A DNA stretch of 64,000 bases from Montifringilla adamsi. Taxonomy: Eukaryota > Chordata > Aves > Passeriformes > Passeridae. Position 1 is the stretch's first letter, and each line of letters begins with the position of its first letter. A program made the position numbers and the translations under genes. The stretch covers positions 7,852,815 through 7,916,814 of the forward strand of contig JAGGNK010007448.1 of assembly GCA_017590115.1 (NCBI GenBank). Direction: 5' to 3'. Shown here one piece after another: positions 47,121-58,456 of the stretch. Under the pieces are notes generated by a model. The model was not told the DNA's origin. It worked only from the letters and a program-made list of their open reading frames with translations, and did not search any database.

Positions 47121-48118
47121 CCTGCTGTGGGCAAACAGGGCCAAGATGCTCCTGGGACTGTGATTTTCGGGTACGCAGAGCCCACTCTGTGATTTACGTG
47201 GTAAAGGAGATAAGTGGGGATTTAAGGAGAAGGGAATATATAATTGAGACGAGCGTGTAACATGAGCAGGGATCCAAACAGAGAGATTGTAATCAGAAGT
47301 GTGAGGAGAAGCTGGGGTTTATTAATGAAACGTCTCATCCATTTGTCAGCTGAAGAGGAGCAGCCTTTCCCAGCAGCTGGAGGTGGAGGGGGCAGATGTG
47401 GGGATTCTCTCGGTGTTCCCGGCGCAGGGATCAAGGCTGCCATCTTCCTGCCCGCCTGGATGGTGCTCAGCCTGGGAGTCCAGGCAGGATTGGAGGAAAA
47501 AAGGAACTCTGTGGTTTCTGGGAAGCTGGATGTTGTTGTTTCCCTGGCTGGAATCTGCCCTAGAACTCAGGAGCTGGGGGAGCTGCTTGGCGGGGCTGAG
47601 AACCACCCGAGGAAGGGCTTGCTGGAGCCTTCGTCAAAGTCCCTCATCTTCCTCATGCTCTCCTGATCCCAGTGCTTGCAGTGCCCCTCCGCTGAGTGCT
47701 GCAGTGCCCAGGCACATGTGGGAAGTGCTGCTGACCCCGTCCCACAGCCCCGCTGGCTCCCAGAGCTTGGACAAACCCCTCTGTCCTAGCCTGGAGGCTG
47801 CAGCCTGGTGCAGACACATCTAACCCAGCTTTGGAGAAGCACTGGGAGCCACGTGGAGAGTGTGGAACACCCAGCTCCAGGGTCCTTGGTGCCACATTTC
47901 CAGGAGCTGTGTGCCTGGAGTTCCCATGGTTTGCCCTTGCTGTGTGCTGTGGGTTCTGCTCCGTGGTGTGTGGTTTGTGCCATTGGGATCACCAAGCGTC
48001 TGCTGTTGGGGTGACACCAGGAGAGGTGACACCAAAGCCTGCTGAAGTCACCCTATTTCATGTCCCCCTCAGTCCCTTTTATCCCTTCCCAGCATTGCCT
48101 TTGGGGCCTCTCCATGCA

Positions 48119-48226
48119 TTGGAGTTGGACAGTGGGGTTGGACAATGGGGTTGGACAATGGAGTTGGACAATGGGATGGGACAATGGGGTTGGACAATGG
48201 GGTTGGACAATGGGGTTGTACAATGC
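48119..48226. repeat. 14-bp GTTGGACAATGGGG minisatellite, 7 units
   Basis: Seven or so copies of GTTGGACAATGGGG with single-base variants. Confidence 0.95.
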
Positions 48227-48369
48227 TTGTGGTGCCTGAGGGGTTAACCCGGAGCCGTGCTCAGCTCTCTGCCTGTACATGAAGAGAACATTTTTGTGAG
48301 GGGTCCTTCCCCTTCCCAGGCCCTGGCAGTTATCTGTGGGCTGCCAGAACTCCTGGAACGCCGAGCCCC

Positions 48370-48480
48370 GCTGGACATTGACCCGTTGGTGCCGAGCTCA
48401 ATTAGCTGAGGCTATCTGATTGGACTTGGCGCAGCCTAATTAGCTTTGGACTCCAACCAGAAACTTAAACCCAAAGGCAG
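48370..48480. other. Candidate conserved element with two AATTAGCT words
   Basis: GAGCTCAATTAGCTGAGGC and GCAGCCTAATTAGCTTTGG hold two AATTAGCT homeodomain-type sites about 45 bp apart. Between them lie CTGATTGGAC (CCAAT-like on the - strand) and CTTGGCGCAGCC (NF1-like). Compact and unique. Confidence 0.4.
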
Positions 48481-49424
48481 CTTGCAGGCAGCCCATCCCT
48501 TGCTGCTGCCTGCCTGAGGGAGGGAAAAGCTTTCCCAAGCCTCCTCTCTGGCCTGAGTAGTGGGAACAACCCACCCAGCCTGCCTGCCCATCCCTCTGGC
48601 CACACAACTGGAGTTGAGGGGGCTTAAACCTCCCCTCCCACCCAAAATGTGTTTACTTATCCCCAGCAGGTCACATAAAACCAGAGGCAGCTTCTTCCTC
48701 TTGGAAAAAAGTGCATGGCATCCAGTTTCTAGAGGGAACTTGCTTTTTTGGAAGGGAATCTGACTCTACCTTCACTGTCTTGTCACACACCTTCCTGTGT
48801 AGCACCCAGTTCTCAGCTCCTTCTTCCTCCTGGACCTGGACCTGCAGGTCACAAAGTGGGTGTTTTGTCCCTGAGGGAACTGGCTCACTCCAGAGGGCTC
48901 TCCAGTCATCGCTGGAGATGTGGAGGAGGAGCTGAGGTGAGAAGGGATGGCAGTTTTGGGACCCTTGCTTCCTTTCCCTATCTGTGTTTCCATCTCTGTG
49001 ACCAGTAATGCTGCTGGGAAGGAACCTTCAGGGATCTGTTGACCAACATCCCACCAGGCATGCTTCTGAGAGGTGGGCATTTCTCCAAGGAGACTTGGAA
49101 AACAGCCTTCCCATGGGCTGCCCTTGCCCAGTTCCCAGCAGTGAAACCCTCTGGAGGGTTGGCTCATCCCACTTGGATGCTCATGAGATGTCTCCTGACC
49201 AGATGACACCTCCATGCCCATGCCAGGCTTGCTGGGTCTCAGCTGAGTGATGGAAAAGTCCAGTGGCCTTGCCATCCTCCAGCCCCCCCTAAGGAAAACC
49301 ACCACAACTGATTTTCTGGAAAACCAGTAAGCAGTGTTGGCTTTGCTGGTCGGTGGCAGCACAGCTTTGGTGTCTTGGGCTGCCAGCTGCACACTGGTGG
49401 TGAGCACCAGCCCAGGCCCCGCTG

Positions 49425-49515
49425 GATCAATTAAAGCCCATTATGCCAAGTGAATGACTGTAATTATCTCAAATCTGGATTAATGTGCACGCACAGCACC
49501 GTAATATAATCTGCC
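49425..49515. other. Candidate conserved non-coding element
   Basis: GATCAATTAAAGCCCATTAT, GACTGTAATTATCTCAAATC, TGGATTAATGTGCACGC and CCGTAATATAATCTGCC: seven TAAT/ATTA cores in 90 bp with a shared GTAAT word. Confidence 0.4.
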
Positions 49516-49587
49516 TGCCTGGTGCTTTGTGGGCCGCTGTTCCTGGGAGCCAGGCGGAGGCAGGGATCCACAATTCATGGCTGTCTT

Positions 49588-49617
49588 CCTCCTCCTCCTC
49601 CTCCTCCTCCTCCTCTC
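49588..49617. repeat. (CCT)n trinucleotide repeat
   Basis: About ten CCT/TCC units, pyrimidine on the sense strand. Confidence 0.95.
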
Positions 49618-50334
49618 ACCTCCTGCTGCTGGTCAGACCCGAGCATGGAGGTGGCCCATCCTGTAGGATCTCTAGAAGCCACGTGGGCTGATGGTGCTGA
49701 GCTCAGGTGGGAGCAGAAGGCGACGGGGAGGTGCTGTCCCTCCTGCCACTCCCTAAAATCTGCAGAGCAGAGGTGGATGCAGCCCATCCTGCACCTCCAG
49801 GACTCATAACAAATGAGCAACACATTTTAGCCCGTGGATGTCAGAGGCTGGGAGAGCTGCTGGGCTGCTCTGCTCTTGGCCTTTAGGATTTGGCTCATCC
49901 CAGATCTGCTGGGAAGCTGAGGCTTGGGAGCTCCTGTTTCTGAACCCTTTTGGCTGCTTCTTGCCCTGCCTGCTTTGCAGAGCGATGTTGTAGGGCTCAG
50001 GGGAGCAGGTTCCACAGGGGTGGAGAGCTTGGCTCCAGGTCTGAGCCCCATCTGCTCTCCACATCCCTCCTCCCTGGAGCCCAGCGTGGGGATGTCCCCA
50101 AGTGCTGGGGACAGTGGTGGGATGGACTGGAGCAGTGCCTGATCTGGGTTCTCTGGTGCACATGCCACGTGTGTGGCTCATCACTGGGATGTCCTGGGGG
50201 ATCTCCAGGGTGAGTGGAAGCTTCTCCTCTTTCTGCTGGAATGAGCCTAAAGCTCCTGAGCTCCCAGCATGTCTTGCTGGATCCTGCTTGGATTTTCATA
50301 GCTCAGAGCTTAGCACCCCCTCAAGGGCAATCAG

Positions 50335-50405
50335 ATCACTTCCAATTTGCCCATAAGCTCATAAAACTGCAATTGAATGTAATTAAAAGGCCATAATGAG
50401 CTCCA
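50335..50405. other. AT-rich island
   Basis: AAGCTCATAAAACTGCAATT, GAATGTAATTAAAAGGCC and ATAATGAGCTCC. Short, unique. Confidence 0.3.
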
Positions 50406-51071
50406 GCAACCTGCGGGACCACTGTGCTTGAGCTCTCCCCGTGCTCTTTTCAGGGACTGGGATGGAGCCAGCGAGGCTGCCAAGGTCAGCGGCTGCAGGG
50501 AGGATGAGGAGCTCCCTGGGCAGCATGGGCAGACTTTGGGAAGCGCCTGGGTGCCACCATCACCACGTCCCCACCGTGGTGATACCCATCAGGAAAGAAT
50601 CCCTGGGAGCAGCCCTCTGTTTTTGTGGAGCTGAAGGAGCTCTGCTGGCATCATTTCCTGCTAGTTTGGCTTCACTGGTGCAGTTTGGGAGCTGGAAAGG
50701 GGCCAGCAGGTCCAGTCACCTCTCCATGGCCTGCTCCAGGCTGTGCTTGGGGAAGGGGGACAGGGAACAACTGCAGCAGTGGTGGCTGAGCCCTTTTCCC
50801 TTGGCAGTCGGGTCCCCCAAACCTCTCTTTTAGGGTGTGTGAGGACACCCAAGGAGCTGGAGAGATGTAACCCCAAGCAGGGTTTGCCTGGTAAACCCCA
50901 GCTGTGCCAGATTTGGGGCATACAGCTGGGTTTGGGGGGGCATCAATCCCACACCCTAAGAGCACCAGGAGGGGACAGCCCTGCTCTGAGCTACTTCTGC
51001 GAAGGGCTCTGAAGAGCTGCCACGTCGAGCCCTTCATCAGCCACCCCCTGGCAGCCCAGGAGCCCTGGCAG

Positions 51072-51150
51072 CAGCGCTCACAGTGCCCCTATTATGGGCT
51101 GGCCCTGCAGCGGGTTCCCAGCCAGTAAATTAGGGGCACTGTGAGTGCAG
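51072..51150 (+). other. Long imperfect hairpin (microRNA-precursor-like)
   Basis: The left arm GCTCACAGTGCCCCTA (51076-51091) pairs with TAGGGGCACTGTGAGT (51131-51146). The stem extends outward through C75:G147 and G74:C148, giving an 18-bp stem with one G:U. Inside it, after an asymmetric internal loop, GGCTGG (51097-51102) pairs with CCAGCC (51118-51123) around a 15-nt loop. The overall size of about 75 nt and the two-part stem resemble a metazoan pre-miRNA, transcribed in the sense direction within the RXRA intron. It could instead be a small palindromic transposon remnant or chance. I do not recognise a named microRNA. Confidence 0.4.
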
Positions 51151-51285
51151 AACAGAGAGCATTGTGAGAGCGGGGCCAGCGCCGGCCCTTGAGGGATGAA
51201 ATAGGAGCCTGTAATTTCTCAGCACTGTTGTGACATCTTTGCACAAGCGTGTGATTGAGTCACATTTGCTTTATCAGCAGAATCC
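51119..51285. other. Unique block following the hairpin, with AP-1 and GATA words
   Basis: Overlaps the right arm of the hairpin and continues through CCAGCGCCGGCCCTTG, GGATGAAATAGGAGCCTGTA, ATTTCTCAGCACTGTTGTGA, TGAGTCA (51256-51262) and TTTATCAGCAG. Non-repetitive, with more CpG than its surroundings. Confidence 0.3.
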
Positions 51286-53607
51286 TTGTTTGCCTGGGTG
51301 CACCCTCCCCCCTCCACCCAGCGCTGCCAGGGTGGGGGAGAGCTGCCCGCTCCCCTCCCCCTGGGCTTCCCTGCTCTCCTCACACTCCCCACATGTCCTG
51401 CTCCCCACCCTGCCTGCTTTTCCCTTCTCTCTCTGCCCCTGGAGTCTGCCCTTTCTGCTTGGGACATGGGATGGGGTCCTCCATGTGGTGGGGAGATGGT
51501 TTGGGATGGGGTCCATGTGGTGTATTCCTTCAGTGACAGGCAGCTTCTGGAAAATTCCCCTTTCAATCCTTCCCCCTTGGAGATGGGGTAGCCCCTGCAG
51601 GCTTCCAGCTCTGCCACTGCTCCAGGAGCAGGGTGTGATTTTAGCAAGCTCCTGAGAGGGTGGGATGGGGTTTTTAAGGGAAGAAATCCAAAAGAAGCCC
51701 CTGTGCTGGTGCTGAGCACACTTGGTGAGCCCTGGCATGGGCTGCGTGCCCTCTCCTCCATGGCAGCTCTGAAGCATCAGGAGCAGCTATCCCATTTTTG
51801 TGTGGATCCTGTGGTGGGGGGTCTCCAGACCCCTGGACACCCAGAGTCCTGCAGGTGATGGTCTGAGTTAGGGGTGAGTGTCTCCAAAATTGGTGCTTTG
51901 GGCTAGATTGCCAAAAAGTGGGATTTTCTGCAGAGGGGAAAATAAAAGAGGACAGAGAGGAAGAGCAGGTGTTGGAGCTGCAGGGACAGAGGTGACCCAG
52001 CTGTGGGACAGGGATGTGCTGCCAGGTTTGAGGTGGGTCCCACTTTGGGGAGCCCCCGTGGCTCAGCAGTGGCATGATTTTCCACTTCCCCTTCTCCTTG
52101 TGGGAAGAGAGCAGAGGTTTCCTGAGGGCTAAGCAGGAATTCTGGCAGGGGAGGGAGAGTGCAGTGGAAAAGCTGCTCGTGGGTGCCGTGAGCTCACCCC
52201 AGGGTGAGCTGCAGGTGAAATGCTGGCAGGAGGCAGCACCAGTGCCTGGCAGCAGGCAGAGGGATGCTGTGGAATTCCTGCAGCCAAGGAGAAGCCCTGC
52301 TGCTGCACTGCAAGCCCAAAAAGCACATCTGCTGCTGGCTGGGTTCAGCAGAGTGCTGCGGGAAGGTTTTGGGGACAGCCAGAGGTGAGAAGCTCTGTGG
52401 CTTTGAGGTTTTAGTTTGGTCAAAGTGCAACCTGCTGGGAGGAGGAACCCACCCTGTGCGGATTGCAGCTGCAGCTGAGCTTCTCACTGTCCTCGAGCAG
52501 CTTGAGCCAGCACAGCATCACCTGGGGAAGAGTCTGAGTGTGGCTGGAGAAACTCTCCCAAATCTCAGAGAGGGTTCCTGAAGAGAAACTGCACGTGGTG
52601 GTTTTGAAATGCCTGCCAAAAGACAGATTTCTGTGTGCTGCCCCATGTGCAGGGCTTGGGGGGTCTCAGAGGGATGTTCTCAGGTTTGTCTTTGTACTCG
52701 AGTCCGTAAATATAAAAAGAAAAAACAATTCCAGTTCTTTTTGCTGAAATCAGAGCTACTCAACACACTTGACCATGCTGCATTCCTATGGTCCTACATC
52801 CCTTTGCCTGTAGCTGTGGAAAAGACACTCAGAAGGGATTTATGGATAAAACACAGCTGTATCTTCTGCCAGCTTGGGATCCATTCCCAGGGATACCCTG
52901 TGTGCTTAGAACCCAGGTGGTTTGAGAGGATCAGCTGCCTGTCCTCACTGGGCAAAGTGCTTTAAATGCAGCTTAATTTGCTTGGATTTGCCACAGAGTG
53001 CTGCTTATTTCTTGGATCCATGGATGAGTTTTTGGGATAAGAACCACAGTGCACCTCCCTGAGTGTGCCCAAGTCAGGCACTGCTGGCTCCGTGGCAGCA
53101 GCCACCCTGGAAGGGGAGCAGGCAGCTCTTGCTCCATCCTCCCTCCAGTTCTCAGATAGGCTGCTATAAACTGGGAGCAAACTTACTCAAGATTGTAGGC
53201 CAGGGGCTATTTAAATTCATCCCCGAGATGGTGCTCAGGACAAAAGCGAGGATCTGACCTCTTGTGGTCACAGCATTACCATGGCAATTTTCACATGGAA
53301 ACCACCGTCCTGCCTGGATCCTCCTGTTCTCCTGCTGTTTTCCACTCATCCCCTGGTTTGTTGTGGGGCAGGTGAGAGCAAAGGAAAGGGAAACCGCCAT
53401 CATTTGAGGTTCCTTGTCTGGAAAGCACGTGAGATTCCCAACCTGCTTTTGAGGAATGAAAGCAAAAGGACACGGATTTTCACGGCCAGGTTCATTTTGG
53501 TGTAGAGTCACCAAAGAAGGAACGTGGAGCTCTGCCTTTACCTGCTCCACGTGCATTTGAGGATGAGGATTTGGAAGCTGGGCACCCCCAAAGCGATGCT
53601 GGAGAGC

Positions 53608-53629
53608 ATAGGAGGAGGAGGAGGAGGAT
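53608..53629. repeat. (GGA)n trinucleotide repeat
   Basis: About seven GGA units within CATAGGAGGAGGAGGAGGAT. Short. Confidence 0.9.
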
Positions 53630-53809
53630 GTTGGCAGGAGTCTGATCCTGCTGCTGGTCCTGCTCCCCTCCCAGCGTGGCCCCGCAGAGCTCTGACACCG
53701 AGGGCTGACTTAAGGAAGGGAGTGGCAACCCAAATTTAGAATTTCCTCCTGTTTAATACCCAGGGTTGATTCGCTTTCTGATTAAGGAGGAAGAGGTGCT
53801 GAGGGAAAG

Positions 53810-53824
53810 AAAAAAAAAAAAAAA
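53810..53824. repeat. Poly-A run
   Basis: About 15 consecutive A after GGGAAAG. No coding-like or retrotransposed sequence is recognisable upstream of it. Confidence 0.9.
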
Positions 53825-55229
53825 GCGGAAGCAGGGGGTTGTGAGTGACTTTCTAAATCTCAGCTGGTGCCAGGGACAGGCTCTTGGGTTGGTCCTACAG
53901 TGACATCTCCTTGAACAACCCCCTCTGACCTGCTGCAAACCCCTTGATCCCACTGGATTTTATCCTAGGTGGGCAGCTCTCCTCAGCTGCAGAAAACCAC
54001 AGCTCAGGGAATCTGTTTGTGCCTTGAAATATGGTTTGTTTTTTAACTTCCCCTCTCTCAGATCCGAGTGCTGAGCCACCGAGCTGCTGAGTAAACTGCC
54101 AGGATATGCCAGAAAAGGTTTTTCAGCAGAGCTAGGTCACTCTAGTTTTACTGGCAAAGCCTCTTAGGCATAAATGAAGATTATTCTGGTGAAAGCTTAT
54201 GCTGGTACACTTTATTCCAGTACAAATGACCTATCCTGGGAAAAAAAGCGCCTCTGCACGTTGGAATTAGTCTGCTCTGGGACATTTTGTGGTCTAGAAG
54301 TGTTAAAATCACAGCCCTTGGTGGTAGTGCTGGATCAGCAGAAGCTGCTTCAGCTGCTGCAGACATGCCCTGGCCAGGCAGCAGCACTTGGAGTGACACT
54401 GGGTGACAAAATGCCACAGGGAAGGGTGGCGAGAGCTGGTGGCATTCCGGGTGTTCCTCGAGGGTCTGAGCTGCCCATCTGGGGTGCAGCCAGCCATGGA
54501 TGTTGGCTGGTCCAAGCTGGAGCTTTGTGCTGAGTGCCACGGGGATGGAAAACAGCAGTGGAGCTGCCCATGGGTGTTGGTACCAATCTTCTGTGAAGAT
54601 TTTTTTTCCCTTATTGAAAATGATCAATAATGTTCTTATTCTAATTATTGTTGTTATGATTATGATAATGCCAGAAGAGTTCTGTCTGAGGGAAGGGTGA
54701 TGCAGCAGTTGAGATGCTACCCTGGATTTTGGAACTGCCAGGATCTGTTCCCAGCTTTGGCATCAGTTTTTGTCTGGTTTTAGGGCTGCTGCTGCTGCAA
54801 ACCTCTGTGAGGTGGGAATCCATCCCAAAGAGATCTTGGAAAGGCAGGGTTCTGCTGAGGGAAAGGGATGAGCACCAGAAACACAAAACTCAGGCTCCTG
54901 TGCTGTCTAGGGGATGATTCCTGGTGTGGGAACACTCCCAGGACTCCTTGCAGCCATCCCCTGCACATGGATCATGTGGCCCTGCCCTAAATGTCATATT
55001 CCTTGGGAAAAAAATTCCCATCCAAACTCCGTGGCTGGCAGGCTCGTAGTTTGGAGGAAGAAAAAGAGCTTCACTGCAAATTCTGCAGCTGCTGATGAGC
55101 TCTGGTTTCTGATCTCCCGACTGCCATGGGGCATCTTCGGGGAGAGACAGAGGTCCTTGTGCTGAAACAAAGGACACACACAGAAAATAGCTGCAGTTGA
55201 GGGGTGTGACAGAGGGGAAATGCTTTCAG

Positions 55230-55262
55230 AACTTTTTTTTTTTTCTATTTTTTTTCTTTAAT
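55230..55262. repeat. T-rich simple tract
   Basis: Two poly-T runs separated by CTA, leading into an AT-rich stretch (55260-55510) that also holds two copies of ATCTATCTTTTTT-like sequence. Confidence 0.9.
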
Positions 55263-55942
55263 TTAGAAACAGGCACAGAGTTTATTTTGGTCAAGAGATA
55301 GTCACACACAGCAGCTTTAAATGGCAGAAGTCCTCGAGGAGAAGGAACAGTCTCACAATGCTTGAGCTGAAAATGCCTTTGGGGAAATGCCTCCTCTGTT
55401 TGCTGCAGTCCAAGTGGTGCTCATCAGTTTGGGAATTTATTTGTGTCTGTTAAGGATATTTCCTCAATCTATCTTTTTTCTTTTTAAAATCTATCTTTTT
55501 TTGTAGCATTCTTTTTGCAGTCAAGGTCCTTTAGGACACTTGTGATGGGGAAGAGGGCAGACTGCTCATATCCCACTCCTGATGCCCATCTCTCCACCTC
55601 AAGTTCTATTTTCCCCAAACTCCAATTCCCTCCAGCCAGGGACTGGCAGCATCTGGGCTGAGCTGCCTCAAGTGGACTGTTGATTTTGCTAAGTTTAAAA
55701 AACCATATTTGCTTGCTGGATGTAAATGTTTCCCATTGCTGCCGCTCTCCCGGCAGGGTTTTGGAGCTGGGAGTGTTTGGATGAGGAGTGCAAACCTCCC
55801 AGTGTCCAAGAACTTGGAACTTTTGAGTTGTGATGCTCTGCAGAAGTCCTGGTCTGGTTCACATTTCCCAGTGTGTGGCCCTTTGGGTGTAAACACCCCC
55901 AAATGTGGCCGTGCCTCCCCACAGCTCCATTCCATGCACCAT

Positions 55943-55985
55943 TATCCCTCTCCTCTCCTCTCCTCTCCTCTCCTCCCCTCTCTCG
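55943..55985. repeat. (CTCCT)n pentanucleotide repeat
   Basis: Seven or so CTCCT/CTCTC units, pyrimidine on the sense strand. Confidence 0.93.
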
Positions 55986-56474
55986 TTTTGCCTCCCAGTT
56001 CCTTGCTGGGTGCTGGGAATCACACGAATGTGGGAGCAGGGTGTGTGAGGGGAGCTGATGTGGTGACGTGGACGTGCAGGGAGCTCCTGAGGTGCCCAGG
56101 GGTTGGGATTTTGGGAGAAGGGCTGGCCCCACACGTGCTTGGCCAGTTGCCAGTGACCCTCCTGTGACCTCTCTGCCTGAAATATTCCCGACCTTTCCAA
56201 AGGAAGGACTGTGCTCTGCTGCCTTCCCTTTGCACAGGTCAAGGGCCTGTTTGCCCTGCATCTGCTGCATCCTTGGAAGGATCCTCCAAAATTTCCCTCC
56301 ATCACCCCCTGGCTGTTTGTGGGGGTTTGCTGCTGGATGGCTCTGGGGGCTCTGCAGGACCCTGCTGCTCTCCCAGCCCTTTCAAAACCCCAAACCCAGA
56401 GAGCTGGGAAGTGCTGTGCTAAACCCTGCCCTGGAATCCTCCAGGAATTTCCTGGGGTTGCTGTAGTGCCTCCC

Positions 56475-56502
56475 TGACGTCACTCAGCCGCGGGTGACGT
56501 GG
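56475..56502. promoter_or_regulatory. CRE plus ATF6-type site, 20 bp apart
   Basis: A perfect TGACGTCA (56475-56482) and a TGACGTGG (56495-56502) start exactly 20 bp apart, about two helical turns, in a small CpG-rich patch (CAGCCGCGGG between them). It lies 2 kb upstream of exon 2 and just before the 21-bp minisatellite. This could be a bZIP-bound intronic enhancer or internal promoter element; it is a motif inference only. Confidence 0.35.
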
Positions 56503-56607
56503 TGGCCGGCGCTTGGCTTGTGTCAACATCCTGTGAGAGCCCGGCCAGGCCAGCCCCAGGGACAGGGCTGCTCCTCTGCCACGGCCCAGGGGTGCCTTTG
56601 GGGTCAC

Positions 56608-57416
56608 AGATGGGGTTCTGGGGGTCCTGGGGCAGCAGGGGGGCAGTGATGGGATTCTGGGGGCAGCAGTGGGATTCTGGGGGCAGCAGTGGTGTGCTGG
56701 AGACAGAATTGGGATTCTGGAGGCAGCAGTGGGGTTCTGGAGGCAGCAGTGGGGTTCTGGGGGCAGTGATGGGATTCTGGGGGCAGCAGGGGGATTCTGG
56801 AGGCAGTGATGGGATTCTGGGGGCAGTGATGGGATTCTGGGGGCAGTGATGGGATTCTGGAGGCAGCAGTGGTGTGCTGGAGACAGTAATGGGATTCTGG
56901 ATGTACCAGTGGGGTTCTGGGGGCAGTGATGGGATTCTGGGGGCAGCAGTGGGATTCTGAGGGCAGCAGTGGGATTCTGGAGGCAGTGATGGGACTGTGG
57001 GTGCCGTGGTGGGATTCTGGGGACAGCAAAGGGAATCTGGGGGAAGCAGTGGGGTTCTGGAGACAGTAGTGGGACTCTGGATGCTGCAATGGGACTCTGG
57101 AGGCAGTGATGGGGTTCTGGAGGCAGCAGTGGGGTTCTGGAGGCATAAATGGGACTCTGGATGTGGTGATGGGATTCAGGAGTCAGCAAAGGGATTCTGG
57201 ATGCAGCAGTGGGATTCTGGGTGCAGCAGTGGGATTCTGGGTGCAGCAGTGGGATGCTGGGGGCAGCGATGGGATTCTCAAGGCAGCATAGGGTTCTGGT
57301 TGCATAAATGAGACTGGATGCAGTGATGGGGTTCTGGGTGCAGTAATGGGGTTCTGGAGGCAGCATTGGGATTTTGGGGCCAGTGATGGGCTTCTGGAAG
57401 CAGCAGGGGGATGCTG
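56608..57416. repeat. 21-bp GGGATTCTGGGGGCAGCAGT minisatellite, ~38 units
   Basis: Long array of GTGATGGGATTCTGGGGGCA and CAGTGGGATTCTGGAGGCAG units with a 21-bp period. Being a multiple of three, it keeps frames open on both strands. One of these is a 380-codon - strand frame of PESHHCPQNPI-like repeats, which I read as non-coding. It ends about 1.1 kb upstream of RXRA exon 2. Confidence 0.96.
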
Positions 57417-58016
57417 GTTCCACATCTTTGCGAGAGCAGCATCGCTGCCTTGCTGAACCTTCTCTTCCTCCTGCTGGGGCTTCCCCACCAGGATCTGGGA
57501 TCTCCAGGGAAGTGAGGCTGGGCTGCTGTGGGTTCGGTGTTTCCCACTGGGTGACATTCATGTGCTAATTGCTCCAAAATCCCGGGGACACAGCTGATCC
57601 TGATGGATGCAGGAGACTGAAGACAGAATTAATTCACTTTGGGGTCTGCAGCCACAGGCAGACACACCATGAACACCCCAGTGGCCGTGCTGTGTGTCCC
57701 TGTCCCTGGTGTGAGCTGGGGGGTCCGGGTGGGTTTTGGGGAGAGCCCTGCCCGTGCTGCCCCCCTCCTTCCCCGCCGCCTTCCGCCCACCCCTCCCTGG
57801 GGGCCGGAGCCAGCCCCTTCCTCGCTGGGGATTGTTTTGCAAGCAGCGTGACAGGATGAGGAGGAAATGTGCCAGGAATGGCTCCATGTCTCCTCTTGGG
57901 AGAACTGGAGTCTATTTATAAGCCCCCCTTCCCGCCCCCCTGCTCTGCTCCCCCGGGACAGGCAGACACAGCATGTCCTGCTGCCTGCAGAGCTGCTCCT
58001 GCTTCCCCTCCCTTCC

Positions 58017-58080
58017 AGAATCACAGAGACATTCAGGTTGGAAAAGACCTCCAAAATCCTCAAATCCAAGCTCTGAACAC
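58017..58080 (-). mobile_element. CR1 LINE 3'-end fragment, antisense
   Basis: GAATCACAGAGACATTCAGG followed by TTGGAAAAGACCTCCAAAAT and CCTCAAATCCAAGC matches the reverse-complemented 3' terminus of avian CR1 elements. Only about 64 bp remain. It lies about 410 bp upstream of RXRA exon 2. Confidence 0.85.
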
Positions 58081-58456
58081 GCAGCATTCCCCGTGGATGG
58101 AAATGTGTGTGATGCACAGACTGAGCCACCTCCTCAGGACGTGGGTGCTGCTCTCACTGCTCCCCACGCACGGCCTGGCCCGGTGATAAATCCAAATTTA
58201 TCACCTGTAGCAGGAGGGAATCAGCTGGAGCAGCCGTGCTGAGCCCCTGGCAGAGCTTAGAGCTGTGCCAGGGAGGTGGAGGAGGGCACTGATGCCTGGC
58301 TTGGGGTGGAAATGCTCTTAACAAGGTGGAAATGCTCTCAGCATTGATACCTGCATGGATTCCCCAGAAGAAGGTGGTTTGGAAAGGTGGAGCTGCACTG
58401 GGAATTTTGTGGGAGAAACAGTGGGCTGCAACTCAGGGCCGTGTCCCACATAGATG

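Larger units (their letters stand above)
52000..55229. other. Unannotated intronic stretch
   Basis: Unique sequence of moderate GC without transposon signature. AT-richer patches lie at 52690-52760 and 54600-54680, the latter with ATTGTTGTTATGATTATGAT. Simple repeats are listed separately. No exon is supported. Confidence 0.6.

Noticed and set aside
46355..47260. Several + strand frames reading WWSSIHGGAQSVVEL repeats
   Set aside because: Translation of the 17-18-bp SacI-site minisatellite in three frames. Not a coding gene.
48846..48860. AGGTCACAAAGTG as a DR1 (also at 30295)
   Set aside because: Second half-site AAAGTG departs too far from AGGTCA. The reappearance at 30295 is noted but no longer homology surrounds it.
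56419..57561. 380-codon - strand open frame of Pro/His/Cys repeats
   Set aside because: Entirely produced by a 21-bp tandem array whose period is a multiple of three.
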